DNA of 64,000 nucleotides, taken from Mucilaginibacter sp. cycad4. Lineage in GTDB: Bacteria; Bacteroidota; Bacteroidia; Sphingobacteriales; Sphingobacteriaceae. The number at the start of each line of letters is the position of its first letter. Within the stretch, counting starts at the first letter, position 1. The DNA is taken from NCBI RefSeq assembly GCF_034263275.1, contig NZ_CP139559.1:2108001-2172000 (forward strand). Reading direction: 5' to 3'. The translations under genes and the position numbers were made by a program. This document shows positions 17,549-26,970 of the stretch, in pieces. The notes below the pieces were generated by a model. That model was not told where the DNA came from. It ran no database searches and saw only the letters and a program-made list of their open reading frames with translations.

Positions 17549-19855
17549 TTAATTATACAATGCATCTGGTGTTAACTCGGCTTTGGCTTTGCCCGGCGCG
17601 GTGATAAATACTTTTAACGCCACAGGCCCGGTTCCCTGGTCAAAATATTTTACAGTTACTTTATGGTAGCCTTTTAATAACGGCGCAGCACCCATCTGCT
17701 CGTTCATGGTATGTTTTCCGTCATTATCAACTACCAGTTGGTCGTCAATCAGTAATACCGAACCACCTGCCGACGATGTTGCAAAGCTATAAACGCCATC
17801 GGTATCAATATTAATAAATCCTGAATAAATAACACCGTATTTACCTTTATTTTTTCTCAGATCGGCTGTATTGAAGGTTTTGCTTACACCGCTATCGGCA
17901 GGCATTGTGCCAAGCTGGTTAGTGCTGGTATAAAGTCCCGGATAAACCTGGTACTTAACGCCGGTCGCTGTACCTGTATAATTAACGGCAGCCATTGGCG
18001 CTTTATTATAAACCAATGTGCGGGTTACATTGCTTCGCTTGCCCGATGGGGTTATTACAATGGTTTGCAACTCCCGGTATTGGTCAAGGGGCACATCAAA
18101 ATTTAAAGGAATAGTATAAATCAGGTCTGTTTCGCGTGGGGTATAACCGTCAATAGTATAATGAACTTTAGCTCCTTCGACAGAAGTTTTCAGAACAGCT
18201 GTCAACTTGCTGCCTATCATTACAGTATCTTTTGCGCCGATAGCTGTTGGTACATGGTAATCAAAACCATTTTTATCCAACCATGCCAAGTGCCCTGGTA
18301 AACGTGTATCGGCAAAATCAGTATAATTTTTGTTAGCCAGCGGCGACCAGGCTACTTCCGATAAAGCTAAGAGCCTTGGCAGCAGCATAAATTCAACTTT
18401 AGCATCAGTTGCTACGTATTCCGTCCATAAATTGGCCTGTACACCTTTGATATATTTTTGCTCATCAGGCGATAATACAGCAGGGGTAGGGTTATAGCTG
18501 TAAATTTTTGATAGCGGTTCATTACCCCCAATGCTTAATGGCTCCTGGCTTGGTTTGCCCTGGCCGTGGTCGATGTATAAACCGTTACTTCCCGGCGTCA
18601 TGATCACATCATGTTTTTGTTGCGCGGCAGCAATACCACCGTCTTCACCACGCCAGCTCATTACTGTAGCATTGGGAGCAAGGCCGCCCTCTAAAATCTC
18701 ATCCCAGCCAATGATACTGCGGCCTCTTGAGTTTACAAACTTTTCAATCCGTTGTATAAAATAGCTTTGAAGCGCATGCTCGTCCTTTAGTTTTAATTTT
18801 TTGATCAGTTGCTGGCAAAAAGCCGATTTTTTCCAGGCGTCCTTCGGTGCTTCGTCACCACCAATATGAATATATTTGCTCGGGAAAAGCGCCATTACCT
18901 CGGTCAAAACATCCTGCAAAAAGGCAAACGTTTTTTCATTAGGGCAATAAATATCCTGGAAAACGCCCCAGGTTTCGGCAGGTTTATAAGTTTTGCCGGG
19001 ATCGCAGCTTAATTCCGGATAGGCGGCAAGCGCCGCTTGTGAGTGGCCCGGCATTTCAATTTCGGGCACTATATTAACGAACCTGTCCGACGCATATTTT
19101 ACTACCTCGCGGATCTGGTCTTGTGTATAAAAGCCCCCATATGGAGTATTGTCAAACTGCTGCGGGGTACGGTCGCGATAGCCACCAATCAGTGTTTGCG
19201 CACGCATACTGCTAATCTGGGTTAGTTTTGGATATTTTTTTATCTCAATCCTCCAACCCTGGTCTTCAGTAAGGTGCCAGTGAAAAGTATTAAGCTTATA
19301 GGCGGCTAACAGGTCAATGTATTTCTTAACCATCTCTACCCCAAAAAAATGGCGACCAACATCAAGCATGGCCCCCCTGTAGCCAAAACGCGGATAATCT
19401 TCAATCTGCACACATGGCAGTTTAATGGTAGCAGCATGTTCGGCCGGCATCAGTTGAAGCAGGGTTTGTACGCCATAAAATAACCCGGAACCTTTACCTG
19501 CAACAATTACCTGTTGAGGTGTGATCGTTAAACGGTAACCTTCGGCAGGTAACCCATCGGTGCCGGCGGCTGTTAGGGTTATAACGTTTGTAATCGTGCC
19601 GCTTTTAGCAACAACAACGGGTTTGTTATAAGCCTGGTTATTGGCAAGATAATCTTTAAAAAATACTACTGCTTTGTTTGAAGGTGTATCCGCTTGGATA
19701 GTAGTTTCCTGGCTCAAAACAAATTGGCCGGGAGCTTTTTTCAGCGAAACAGGAGCGGGGATGATACCCAGGTTTGGGTCGGTATCCTGCGCGTTCACAG
19801 TGGTGGTGCACACTGCAAGCACGGCAAGCAGTATCAAAGGAGCCTTTTTATACAT
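17549..19855 (-). CDS. Beta-N-acetylhexosaminidase, GH20, with PA14-like C-terminal domain
   Basis: This 768-residue exported enzyme (signal peptide ending VNAQ) releases terminal beta-GlcNAc/GalNAc. A GH20b domain spans about residues 28-150 and the TIM barrel 155-510. The catalytic Asp-Glu pair is D334-E335 in YIHIGGDEAP; HWHLTEDQGWRIEIKKYP and PEIEMPGHSQAA are other family motifs. A chitobiase-type C-terminal segment (KVHYTIDGYTPRETD) follows, then a PA14-like domain at about 635-768 (YSGFINIDTDGVYSFATSS, LLIDDQLVVDNDG), a likely glycan-binding module. Probably periplasmic, used in chitin- or glycoprotein-derived sugar recovery. Confidence 0.95.
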   Translation of the reverse strand: MYKKAPLILLAVLAVCTTTVNAQDTDPNLGIIPAPVSLKKAPGQFVLSQETTIQADTPSNKAVVFFKDYLANNQAYNKPVVVAKSGTITNVITLTAAGTDGLPAEGYRLTITPQQVIVAGKGSGLFYGVQTLLQLMPAEHAATIKLPCVQIEDYPRFGYRGAMLDVGRHFFGVEMVKKYIDLLAAYKLNTFHWHLTEDQGWRIEIKKYPKLTQISSMRAQTLIGGYRDRTPQQFDNTPYGGFYTQDQIREVVKYASDRFVNIVPEIEMPGHSQAALAAYPELSCDPGKTYKPAETWGVFQDIYCPNEKTFAFLQDVLTEVMALFPSKYIHIGGDEAPKDAWKKSAFCQQLIKKLKLKDEHALQSYFIQRIEKFVNSRGRSIIGWDEILEGGLAPNATVMSWRGEDGGIAAAQQKHDVIMTPGSNGLYIDHGQGKPSQEPLSIGGNEPLSKIYSYNPTPAVLSPDEQKYIKGVQANLWTEYVATDAKVEFMLLPRLLALSEVAWSPLANKNYTDFADTRLPGHLAWLDKNGFDYHVPTAIGAKDTVMIGSKLTAVLKTSVEGAKVHYTIDGYTPRETDLIYTIPLNFDVPLDQYRELQTIVITPSGKRSNVTRTLVYNKAPMAAVNYTGTATGVKYQVYPGLYTSTNQLGTMPADSGVSKTFNTADLRKNKGKYGVIYSGFINIDTDGVYSFATSSAGGSVLLIDDQLVVDNDGKHTMNEQMGAAPLLKGYHKVTVKYFDQGTGPVALKVFITAPGKAKAELTPDALYN

Positions 19856-20137
19856 AATTTATCGATCAGGTTAGTATGAGCCCGTAAGATAAATCTTTTT
19901 AAAAAAATATAAGAAGTTTTGGTATGTAAAAAATTAGTTCATTAACTGATTGGGTGATCAGGTGCTTATCTGAACCTACTACTATAAGCCAATAAATTAC
20001 TATAATCTGTTTAATTCAGCTTCAGGAGAAGCTCCACCGTTGTGTGGCCCTCATGACAATATCCATGCATTATTTTGAAGCGATAAGTTGCCGTGAGGAC
20101 ACGGCAACGGGGGAGATAATTTGAAAACAAAAAAAAA
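19856..20137. other. Gene-free stretch with short hairpins
   Basis: No credible gene is present. GCTTC-AGGA-GAAGC near 20020 and GTTGCCGTG-AGGA-CACGGCAAC at 20087-20108 are perfect small hairpins with the same AGGA loop. With the trxB terminator and the family A repeat they make a dense array of foldable sequences between trxB and the GH20 gene start. Confidence 0.6.
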
Positions 20138-20157
20138 CGACAAGTAGTTACTTGTCG
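20138..20157 (-). terminator. Terminator of trxB
   Basis: CGACAAGTA and TACTTGTCG form a perfect nine-base-pair stem. On the minus strand it is followed by a T-run (the A-run at 20129-20137). Confidence 0.8.
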
Positions 20158-20160
20158 CTT

Positions 20161-20203
20161 TTTAAAGCCCTCTCCCTTTAGGGGAGGGTTTGGGTGGGGC
20201 TCC
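20161..20203. repeat. Dispersed palindromic repeat, family A
   Basis: TTTAAAGCCCTCTCCC...GGGGAGGGTTTGGGTGGGGC is the reverse-orientation version of the first half of the family A element. It abuts the trxB stop codon at 20206. Confidence 0.75.
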
Positions 20204-20205
20204 AA

Positions 20206-21162
20206 TTACGCTGTCACCACATGCTCCTTAGCAGCCAGGTAGCGCTCGGCGTCGATGGCGGCCATACAGCCGGTGCCCGCTGCCGTTACAGCCTGGCGGT
20301 AAATGTGGTCCTGTGCATCGCCGGCGCAGAATACGCCTTCAACGTTGGTTTCGGTTGAGCCGGGACGGGTAATAATATAACCGGTTTCGTCCATATGTAA
20401 CCAGCCTTTAAAAATATCAGTATTAGGGTGGTGACCAATTGCCACGAAAAATCCGGTAACGTCAAGATCAGTTTCGGCATTCGTTTGATTATTGATCACC
20501 TTAACACCGGTAACGCTTTGGCCATCGCCTAAAATCTCCTTGGTTTCGGTATTGTATAAAATTTCAATGTTTGGCGTGTTCAATACGCGGTGAACCATCG
20601 CTTTTGAAGCACGGAACTCATCCCTGCGAACAATCATATATACCTTGCGGGCCAGTTTAGCTAAATAAGTAGCTTCTTCGGCTGCGGTATCACCGGCGCC
20701 AACAATAGCTACATCCTGGCCTTTAAAAAAGAAGCCATCGCAAACAGCACAGGCCGAAACACCAAAGCCGCTGTATTTTTGTTCAGATTCCAGGCCAAGC
20801 CATTTAGCTGAAGCACCGGTTGAGATAATCACGGTATCTGCAGTGATGGTTTTTACATCATCAACCACTACTTTATGTGGCAGGCTTGAAAAATCAACAG
20901 AACTAACATATCCGAAACGGATCTCGGTACCCAGACGCTCGGCCTGTTTGCGGAAATCTTCCATCAGTTCGGGGCCCATAATACCTTGCGGATAGCCCGG
21001 GAAGTTTTCAACTTCGGTAGTTTGAGTAAGCTGACCGCCGGCTAATAAACCGGTGTACATAACTGGTTTAAGATCAGCGCGGGAAGCATATATAGCTGCA
21101 GTGTAACCTGCAGGGCCTGATCCAATGATCAGGCATTTTACGTGTTCAGTTTCTTGAGACAT
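20206..21162 (-). CDS. trxB: Thioredoxin reductase (NADPH)
   Basis: This 318-residue FAD enzyme starts at the ATG at 21162; the 32-codon upstream extension is not supported. The FAD-binding motif IIGSGPAGYTAA is at residues 12-23. The redox disulfide is CAVC at 138-141 (SACAVCDG). The NADPH-binding motif VGAGDTAAEEA follows, then RRDEFRASKAM and the C-terminal FAD motif VFCAGDAQDHIYRQA. It reduces thioredoxin in the cytoplasm. Thioredoxin itself is not in the window. Confidence 0.96.
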   Translation of the reverse strand: MSQETEHVKCLIIGSGPAGYTAAIYASRADLKPVMYTGLLAGGQLTQTTEVENFPGYPQGIMGPELMEDFRKQAERLGTEIRFGYVSSVDFSSLPHKVVVDDVKTITADTVIISTGASAKWLGLESEQKYSGFGVSACAVCDGFFFKGQDVAIVGAGDTAAEEATYLAKLARKVYMIVRRDEFRASKAMVHRVLNTPNIEILYNTETKEILGDGQSVTGVKVINNQTNAETDLDVTGFFVAIGHHPNTDIFKGWLHMDETGYIITRPGSTETNVEGVFCAGDAQDHIYRQAVTAAGTGCMAAIDAERYLAAKEHVVTA

Positions 21163-21235
21163 TTTATTATAAATGAGTTGCGAATTTACAATTTTAAGCG
21201 CATAAGGCAAAGCGCATATCGTCAACAAAGTGACA

Positions 21236-22411
21236 TCATTTGCCTGTATTGGCAGCAAGTACCCGCATCACATTTCCGCCCAATATTTTATCTATATCTT
21301 TTTGTTTATATCCCAGTTTCAAGAGTTCTTCGGTTATTTTAGGATAATCACTTACGCTGTTCAAACCAAGGGGATATGATTCGGCACCGTCAAAATCAGA
21401 GCCTATTCCTACATAGTCAACGCCTATCAGTTTCACTATGTAATCGATATGTTTGATCAGCAACTCAAGCGGTGGTCTCAATTTGTCTGATTCAGTTTTA
21501 TACAAGGTATTTATTCTGATATTAGCAAGATCGACATCATTGTAGACCTTAGTCAATGAATCAAGTTGAACCTTATGCTTGCTCAAAAACTTGATAACTT
21601 TTGGCGTATAAGTACTGTCAACAAAGCCGCTGTAAAAATTGAGGCATATTACACCGCCGTTTTTAGCCAGTGCCTTTAATTGGTCATCCTTTAAGTTGCG
21701 ACGAAATGGATCGATACTATAAGCACAGCTATGTGAGGCGATCACCGGTTTGGAGGTAGTAGCCAGTACATCATAAAAAGTACGTTCGCCCACGTGCGAT
21801 ACATCAACCATCACACCCAGCTCATTGAGGTGTTTCACAATCTGTCTGCCGTAATCGGTAAGCCCTAAATGTTTCAGGCTATCTTTTTTGGTAACCTCGT
21901 CACGTGCCGAGGTAGCCCATGAGGTACTGTTATTCCAGGTGAGGGTTAGATAGCGCATGCCGCGTTTGGCCAGACTGTCGATATAATCCATCCTGTCCTC
22001 AATCATATGTCCGCCTTCAACACCTATCAGCGCAGCCAGCTTTTTATCGGCTACCGCTTTTTTTAACTCTTTGGTATTGTGTACTAAAGTTATTTTATCG
22101 GGATTACGCTTTATGAGTGCATATAACGAATCTACTTCACGATTGGCAAAAGCAAACGCCGTCCCTTTGCCATAGCTTTCACCACACCAGATAGAGAAGA
22201 TCTGGGCATCAAGGCCGCCCTCCTTAGCACGAACAAGGTCGAAATTTCCTTCGGTTTGACGCTTGCCCAAATCGGCTTTGGTTATCAGTTCGTTTGAAAT
22301 AACGTCATTATGCGTATCAATTAAAATAGCCTTTTGATGGATTTGCTGAGCGTTTTGGGCTGATAGCTTCAATGCAAGCAATAACGGGAAAATTAATAGC
22401 GGTTTTCTCAT
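21236..22411 (-). CDS. Membrane dipeptidase, M19 family, exported
   Basis: This 391-residue protein has a signal peptide (MRKPLLIFPLLLALKLSAQ). M19 zinc-site motifs are IDTHNDV (HxD), GVEGGHMIEDR with the bridging Glu, VDVSHVG, and SHSCAYSIDPFRRNL, with GSDFDGAE near the end. M19 enzymes cleave dipeptides, including D-residue-containing ones, in the periplasm. It lies 17 bases after the aldo/keto reductase gene and is probably co-transcribed with it. Confidence 0.93.
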   Translation of the reverse strand: MRKPLLIFPLLLALKLSAQNAQQIHQKAILIDTHNDVISNELITKADLGKRQTEGNFDLVRAKEGGLDAQIFSIWCGESYGKGTAFAFANREVDSLYALIKRNPDKITLVHNTKELKKAVADKKLAALIGVEGGHMIEDRMDYIDSLAKRGMRYLTLTWNNSTSWATSARDEVTKKDSLKHLGLTDYGRQIVKHLNELGVMVDVSHVGERTFYDVLATTSKPVIASHSCAYSIDPFRRNLKDDQLKALAKNGGVICLNFYSGFVDSTYTPKVIKFLSKHKVQLDSLTKVYNDVDLANIRINTLYKTESDKLRPPLELLIKHIDYIVKLIGVDYVGIGSDFDGAESYPLGLNSVSDYPKITEELLKLGYKQKDIDKILGGNVMRVLAANTGK

Positions 22412-22427
22412 AAAAACATCTTAGGTT

Positions 22428-23423
22428 TTACCCAACAATAACCAGGTCACTTAACTGGTTATTGATAAACTCCATTTCTTCTCCGTTGATATGGATATTG
22501 ATAGCCTTGGCGTTTTGGATGGATTGTTCGGCATTGCGGGCACCAACCAGCGCAACTGTTATACCCGGATGATTGATTGTCCAACGGATAACCAGTTGAC
22601 CAAGCGTAGCACCCTTTTCATCGGCCAATGGTTTTATTTTGGCAAGGAAAGCGTTTGTACGTTCGATGTTTTGATCTTTAAAATATTTTACACCCGCACG
22701 ATGATCGCCCTCACCAAAGTTTTGGCCGGGTTTCATTTTCCCGGTCAGCAAACCGCGTTCAAGCGGGCTGTAAGCCAGTATCGCTTTCCTGTTCTCGATG
22801 CAATAGGGAACCAGCTCATCCTCAATAGCACGGTTAACCATGCTGAACGGAACCTGGTTTGCAGCCAGTTTAATGGTTTTGGCAGCTATTTGCATTTGGC
22901 TTACATCGTAATTGCAAACGCCTGCCTCGCGGATTTTCCCCTGTTCCTGCAAGCGCAGGATAGCCTCCATCGTTTCTTCAATAGGCGTTGTTTTGTCCGA
23001 CCAGTGGATCTGGTAAAGGTCGATATAATCGGTACCAAGCCGTTTGAGGCTGCTTTCGCACTCGGCGATAATGCTATCCTTACCGGCATACCGATAAACA
23101 TCAATATCTTTCCCGCCGTTATCCTTGCTTTTAAAAAAGAATTCGCCTTTAGCCAGGTCCCAGCGCAAACCATATTTGGTGAGGATCTGCACTTTGTCAC
23201 GTGGCAGGTCCTTAATTGCCCGGCCAACCAATTCTTCGCTTTTACCCTGGCCATAAACCGGGGCGGTATCAATTGATGTTATTCCAAGATCATAAGCCGC
23301 GCGCATGGCATCAATAGCTTCCTGGTCATCGTTTCCGCCCCACATCCAGCCGCCTGCAGCCCATGCCCCAAAGGTTATCGCCGATACACTTAGTTTACTT
23401 TCGCCTAATCTTCTGTATTCCAT
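22428..23423 (-). CDS. Aldo/keto reductase
   Basis: This 331-residue NADPH-dependent reductase has family motifs FGAWAAGG near the N-terminus, the catalytic Asp/Tyr stretch SIDTAPVYGQGKSEELVG, the catalytic Lys in QILTKYG, and YIDLYQIHWSD with the active-site His. The nucleotide-binding region is PLERGLLTGKMKPG and ALVGARNAEQ. The substrate is unknown. It leads the two-gene unit with the dipeptidase. Confidence 0.92.
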   Translation of the reverse strand: MEYRRLGESKLSVSAITFGAWAAGGWMWGGNDDQEAIDAMRAAYDLGITSIDTAPVYGQGKSEELVGRAIKDLPRDKVQILTKYGLRWDLAKGEFFFKSKDNGGKDIDVYRYAGKDSIIAECESSLKRLGTDYIDLYQIHWSDKTTPIEETMEAILRLQEQGKIREAGVCNYDVSQMQIAAKTIKLAANQVPFSMVNRAIEDELVPYCIENRKAILAYSPLERGLLTGKMKPGQNFGEGDHRAGVKYFKDQNIERTNAFLAKIKPLADEKGATLGQLVIRWTINHPGITVALVGARNAEQSIQNAKAINIHINGEEMEFINNQLSDLVIVG

Positions 23424-23631
23424 TTTAAAAGTAGATTGATGTTCGATTCAAATATATTTAATTAAACATGATTTGAAAGGGTTCCGACTCATCGATAAGA
23501 ATTTAACTGTTGTAATAAATAGAAAGCTGTGGTTATGGATTGAGTAAAATCTGCATATCTGGAATTTGCTTATCAGCATATTAAAAAATTAATTGCCACA
23601 TTTGTAAATAGCACAACCACCTATATAAAAT

Positions 23632-25680
23632 ATGTATTTTTTATATCCTGCTTTTTTATTCGCGTTGCTAAGCCTGGCTATCCCGGTTGTGATCCATCTG
23701 TTCAATTTTCGCAGGTACAAGAAGGTTTATTTTAGCAATGTGCAGTTTTTAAAGGAAGTGCAGGAGCAGCAGGCATCGCGTCGTAATTTAAAGGAACGAT
23801 TGATATTGGCTTCGCGCCTGCTTGCTTTGTTGTTTCTGATACTGGCATTTGCCCGCCCTTTTATCCCCGGCGCTCAGGATGCTAATGCGGGTAAACAGCG
23901 GACGATCAGTGTTTTTGTAGATAATTCCTACTCCATGGAAACCCTTAACCGCGAGGGCTCATTGCTCGATGAGGCTAAACGCCGCGCCAAAGAAATAGTT
24001 TCGGCTTACAATATAAACGACCGCTTTCAACTACTCACGCAAGATTTTGAGGGTAAACATCAACGACTGCTTAGTCGCGATGAGTTTAATGATGCTGTTG
24101 ATGCGGTTAAGGTAAGTCCGCAAAGCAGGGACCTGCAACAGGTGATCAGCAGGCAGGAAAACTTGTTGAAAAATCAAGCTGGGGTAGTTAAGTCGATATT
24201 CATTATTTCAGATTTTCAAAAAAGCAAAAATGATAAACCTGTAAAAGCTGATAGCAATATAGCCATTAGCCTTGTTCAGCTTAAGGCCGGAAACCTGCCT
24301 AATGTGGCGGTTGATTCGGTTTGGCTGCTTAGTGCTGTGCACCGCCCGGGCGAAAGTGAAAAGCTGGTTGTACGCCTGCATAATTATGCAGCAAAAAAGG
24401 CCGAAAAAATCCCCCTCAAGATCCTGATCAATGGCGGACAGAAAGCGCTTGGCAGTTTCAGTATCAATGCCCGTGAAGTTCAAAACGATACTTTATCGTT
24501 TTCGGGTTTAAAAGCCGGATGGCAGCGCGGCGAGGTTCAGCTACAGGATAACCCGGTTACATTTGATAACCAGTTTTACTTCAGCTTTAATGTAAAGCAG
24601 CAAATGCCGGTTTTACTGATTGACGGAGGTACACCTAACGCTTACTTAAAAGCTGTTTTTGCTTCTGATGGTTTTTTTGCCGCAACCCGGGTAGCTGATG
24701 GCAATGTTGATTACGCAGCATTGAATAGCTATCCTATAATTATTATCAGCGATGTTAAAACTATAGCTACCGGCCTGGCCCAGCAGCTAAGAACGTATGT
24801 AGCAAAAGGAGGAACGCTGGTGGTGTTCCCATCGGCCGAAGCTGATTTGGTAAATTATAAATCCTTTTTATTGGCCTTAAACACAGGTTATCCCGAAAAG
24901 CTGGTAACTCAGGATGTAAAAGTAGCTTCCATCAACAGGCAGAGCCCGGTATTTAAAAATGTGTTTGAAAGTTTTCCTCAAAACCCCGATCTGCCCCTGG
25001 TTAAAAAATATTACCAGTTAAGCAAAAGCAGTACTAAACAGAAAAGCCTCATGAACCTTGCTACCGGCGAACCTTTTTGGGAGGGTTATAACAGCGGAAA
25101 GGGAAATGTATATGTATGTGCTGTACCACTCAACGAGGAATTCAGCAATTTGCCCAGGCATGCCCTGTTTGTGCCGGTACTATTTAGAATGGCCTTGTTA
25201 AGCGAACATGACCAGCCGCTGTTTTATACCCTTGGTGCTGATGAAAGCTTTGAAATGCCGCCGGTGCAAATCACCGAAAAGCAGTTGCTCAAACTGAGCA
25301 AAGACGATCAAAGCATTATCCCCGATGTAAAACAGCAGGAGGGGAGTACGCTATTATATGTTTCGGATCAGTTACGTGATCCCGGAATTTATTCGCTGAA
25401 GAAACAGGATAGCACATTGGCTACGCTTGCATTTAATGATAACAGGGCCGAATCAGACATGAGTTATTTTACGGCAGCCGATCTTGAAAAATTATTGCCA
25501 AATGCAAAGCCCTTATTAACAGCAGGAAACGGCTCATTAAAAAGCGTTATTGCCGAATCAAATTTTGGCACACAATTATGGAAACTTTGTATAATTTTGG
25601 CGTTGATCTTCCTGCTTGCAGAAATATTACTGATCAGGTTTTATAAGCCTGATCAACAAGGTGTTATTCAAGCGGGATAG
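23632..25680 (+). CDS. BatA-type membrane protein with von Willebrand A domain
   Basis: This 682-residue protein begins with the BatA N-terminal domain: a hydrophobic helix (LYPAFLFALLSLAIPVVIHLF), FRRYKKVYFSNVQFL and a second helix near residues 60-77. The VWA domain follows with a complete MIDAS start, FVDNSYSM (D-x-S-x-S). Residues of about 320-520 resemble a GATase-like/DUF4159-type region (VLLIDGG, YPIIIISDVKTI, AKGGTLVVFPS). A single C-terminal helix at about 655-673 closes the protein. Such proteins belong to the Bacteroidota Bat/aerotolerance-like set and probably act at the inner membrane. The next gene begins 32 bases downstream. Confidence 0.85.
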   Translation: MYFLYPAFLFALLSLAIPVVIHLFNFRRYKKVYFSNVQFLKEVQEQQASRRNLKERLILASRLLALLFLILAFARPFIPGAQDANAGKQRTISVFVDNSYSMETLNREGSLLDEAKRRAKEIVSAYNINDRFQLLTQDFEGKHQRLLSRDEFNDAVDAVKVSPQSRDLQQVISRQENLLKNQAGVVKSIFIISDFQKSKNDKPVKADSNIAISLVQLKAGNLPNVAVDSVWLLSAVHRPGESEKLVVRLHNYAAKKAEKIPLKILINGGQKALGSFSINAREVQNDTLSFSGLKAGWQRGEVQLQDNPVTFDNQFYFSFNVKQQMPVLLIDGGTPNAYLKAVFASDGFFAATRVADGNVDYAALNSYPIIIISDVKTIATGLAQQLRTYVAKGGTLVVFPSAEADLVNYKSFLLALNTGYPEKLVTQDVKVASINRQSPVFKNVFESFPQNPDLPLVKKYYQLSKSSTKQKSLMNLATGEPFWEGYNSGKGNVYVCAVPLNEEFSNLPRHALFVPVLFRMALLSEHDQPLFYTLGADESFEMPPVQITEKQLLKLSKDDQSIIPDVKQQEGSTLLYVSDQLRDPGIYSLKKQDSTLATLAFNDNRAESDMSYFTAADLEKLLPNAKPLLTAGNGSLKSVIAESNFGTQLWKLCIILALIFLLAEILLIRFYKPDQQGVIQAG

Positions 25681-25712
25681 TTCGATACAAATCCACACAT
25701 AAAGCAGTGCTA

Positions 25713-26963
25713 ATGAATTTGCTTATCAAATCAGCCACTATTATTGATCCCGGATCATCCTTTCATCAACAAGTTGCCGATATTTTAATTGAAAATGGTG
25801 TTATCACCCGCATAGCCGACGATATTGACGCCGATGCCGAACTTTTTGACGCCGAAGGCAAATATGTTTCGCCCGGCTTTTTCGATCTTAACTGTAACAT
25901 AGGCGAATTGGGCATGGAAACGAAGGAAGACCTTAGGTCTGGTACCAACGCCGCTGCTTCCGGTGGCTTTACGGGCATAGCGCTGATGCCTAACAGTCAG
26001 CCGCCTGTACACTCCAAATCAGAGGTGGAATACCTACTTAACCGGTCGAAACGTAATTTGGTTGATGTTTATCCCTTAGGAACCATATCACAAAAACGCG
26101 AAGGGAAAGACCTTGCAGAGATGTACGATATGTACCAAAGCGGCGCTAAAGCTTTTACAGACGGCAACCGGCCTGTACAGGATGCCGGTTTAATGGAAAG
26201 GGCTTTGTTATATGCACAAGGCTTTGACGCTTTGGTTTTCTCATATCCTGAAGATACTGCTATAGCCGGTAAAGCAAAGGTTAATGAGGGCGAGATCAGT
26301 ACGCTGCTGGGCATGAAGGGAATTCCATCCCTGGCCGAAGAACTGATGGTTGCCCGCGATCTTTATCTTGCCGAATACACTGTATCACGCATTCACTTTA
26401 CCACTATATCAACAGCCCGTTCTGTCGAACTGATCCGCGAAGCTAAACGTAAGGGTATTGAAGTTACCTGTGATGTAGCCGCACACCACCTGGTGCTGAC
26501 CGATGAAGCCCTTTTAGGCTTTGACAGCTTATATAAAGTGAAACCCCCGCTGCGTACTGCCGATGATGTTGCCGCACTGGTAAAAGGTTTAAAAGACGGC
26601 ACTATCGATGCCATTGTATCACAGCACACCCCACACGAAATTGAATTTAAAGATGTGGAGTTTGAAGTTGCCGAATACGGCATAATTGGTTTGCAAACGG
26701 CCTTTGCTTTGGCTTTGAAAGCAGGCCTGCCGGTTGAACTGATAGTTGAAAAACTGGCCATCAATCCCCGCGAAATATTGGGGGTTGAATTGCCTGTTAT
26801 TGCTGAGGGCGAAAATGCTAACCTCGTAATTTTTGATACCGATGCCGAATGGGAATATACCGCAGCTAATAATAAATCTAAATCTGCAAACTCTCCTTAT
26901 ATCGGGCAGGGTTTAAAAGGTAAAGTATTGTTAACTTACAACAATCAACAAATCTTTAAATAA
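25713..26963 (+). CDS. Dihydroorotase-like amidohydrolase lacking the metal ligands
   Basis: This 416-residue protein (ATG at 25713; a GTG two codons upstream is in frame) aligns throughout with dihydroorotase: GMETKEDLRSGTNAAASGGFTG, KPPLRTADDV and a C-terminal ENANLVIFD. The residues that bind zinc in active enzymes are replaced. The HxH motif reads N60-C-N62, the His of the HxSxED-type stretch is lost (FSYPED), the HxxHxST motif reads HFTTIST with Thr231, and the DHAPH motif reads Q304-HTPH. It is therefore probably a non-catalytic homologue, comparable to the PyrC' proteins that scaffold aspartate carbamoyltransferase. It is often labelled pyrC, which I avoid here. Confidence 0.85.
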   Translation: MNLLIKSATIIDPGSSFHQQVADILIENGVITRIADDIDADAELFDAEGKYVSPGFFDLNCNIGELGMETKEDLRSGTNAAASGGFTGIALMPNSQPPVHSKSEVEYLLNRSKRNLVDVYPLGTISQKREGKDLAEMYDMYQSGAKAFTDGNRPVQDAGLMERALLYAQGFDALVFSYPEDTAIAGKAKVNEGEISTLLGMKGIPSLAEELMVARDLYLAEYTVSRIHFTTISTARSVELIREAKRKGIEVTCDVAAHHLVLTDEALLGFDSLYKVKPPLRTADDVAALVKGLKDGTIDAIVSQHTPHEIEFKDVEFEVAEYGIIGLQTAFALALKAGLPVELIVEKLAINPREILGVELPVIAEGENANLVIFDTDAEWEYTAANNKSKSANSPYIGQGLKGKVLLTYNNQQIFK

Positions 26964-26970
26964 CATACCT

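Noticed and set aside
20011-20205. Open frame of 64 codons downstream of trxB
   Set aside because: It spans the trxB terminator, small hairpins and a family A repeat.
22491-23276. 261-codon open frame antisense to the aldo/keto reductase
   Set aside because: The sense strand encodes a complete, motif-bearing reductase; the antisense protein shows no family features.
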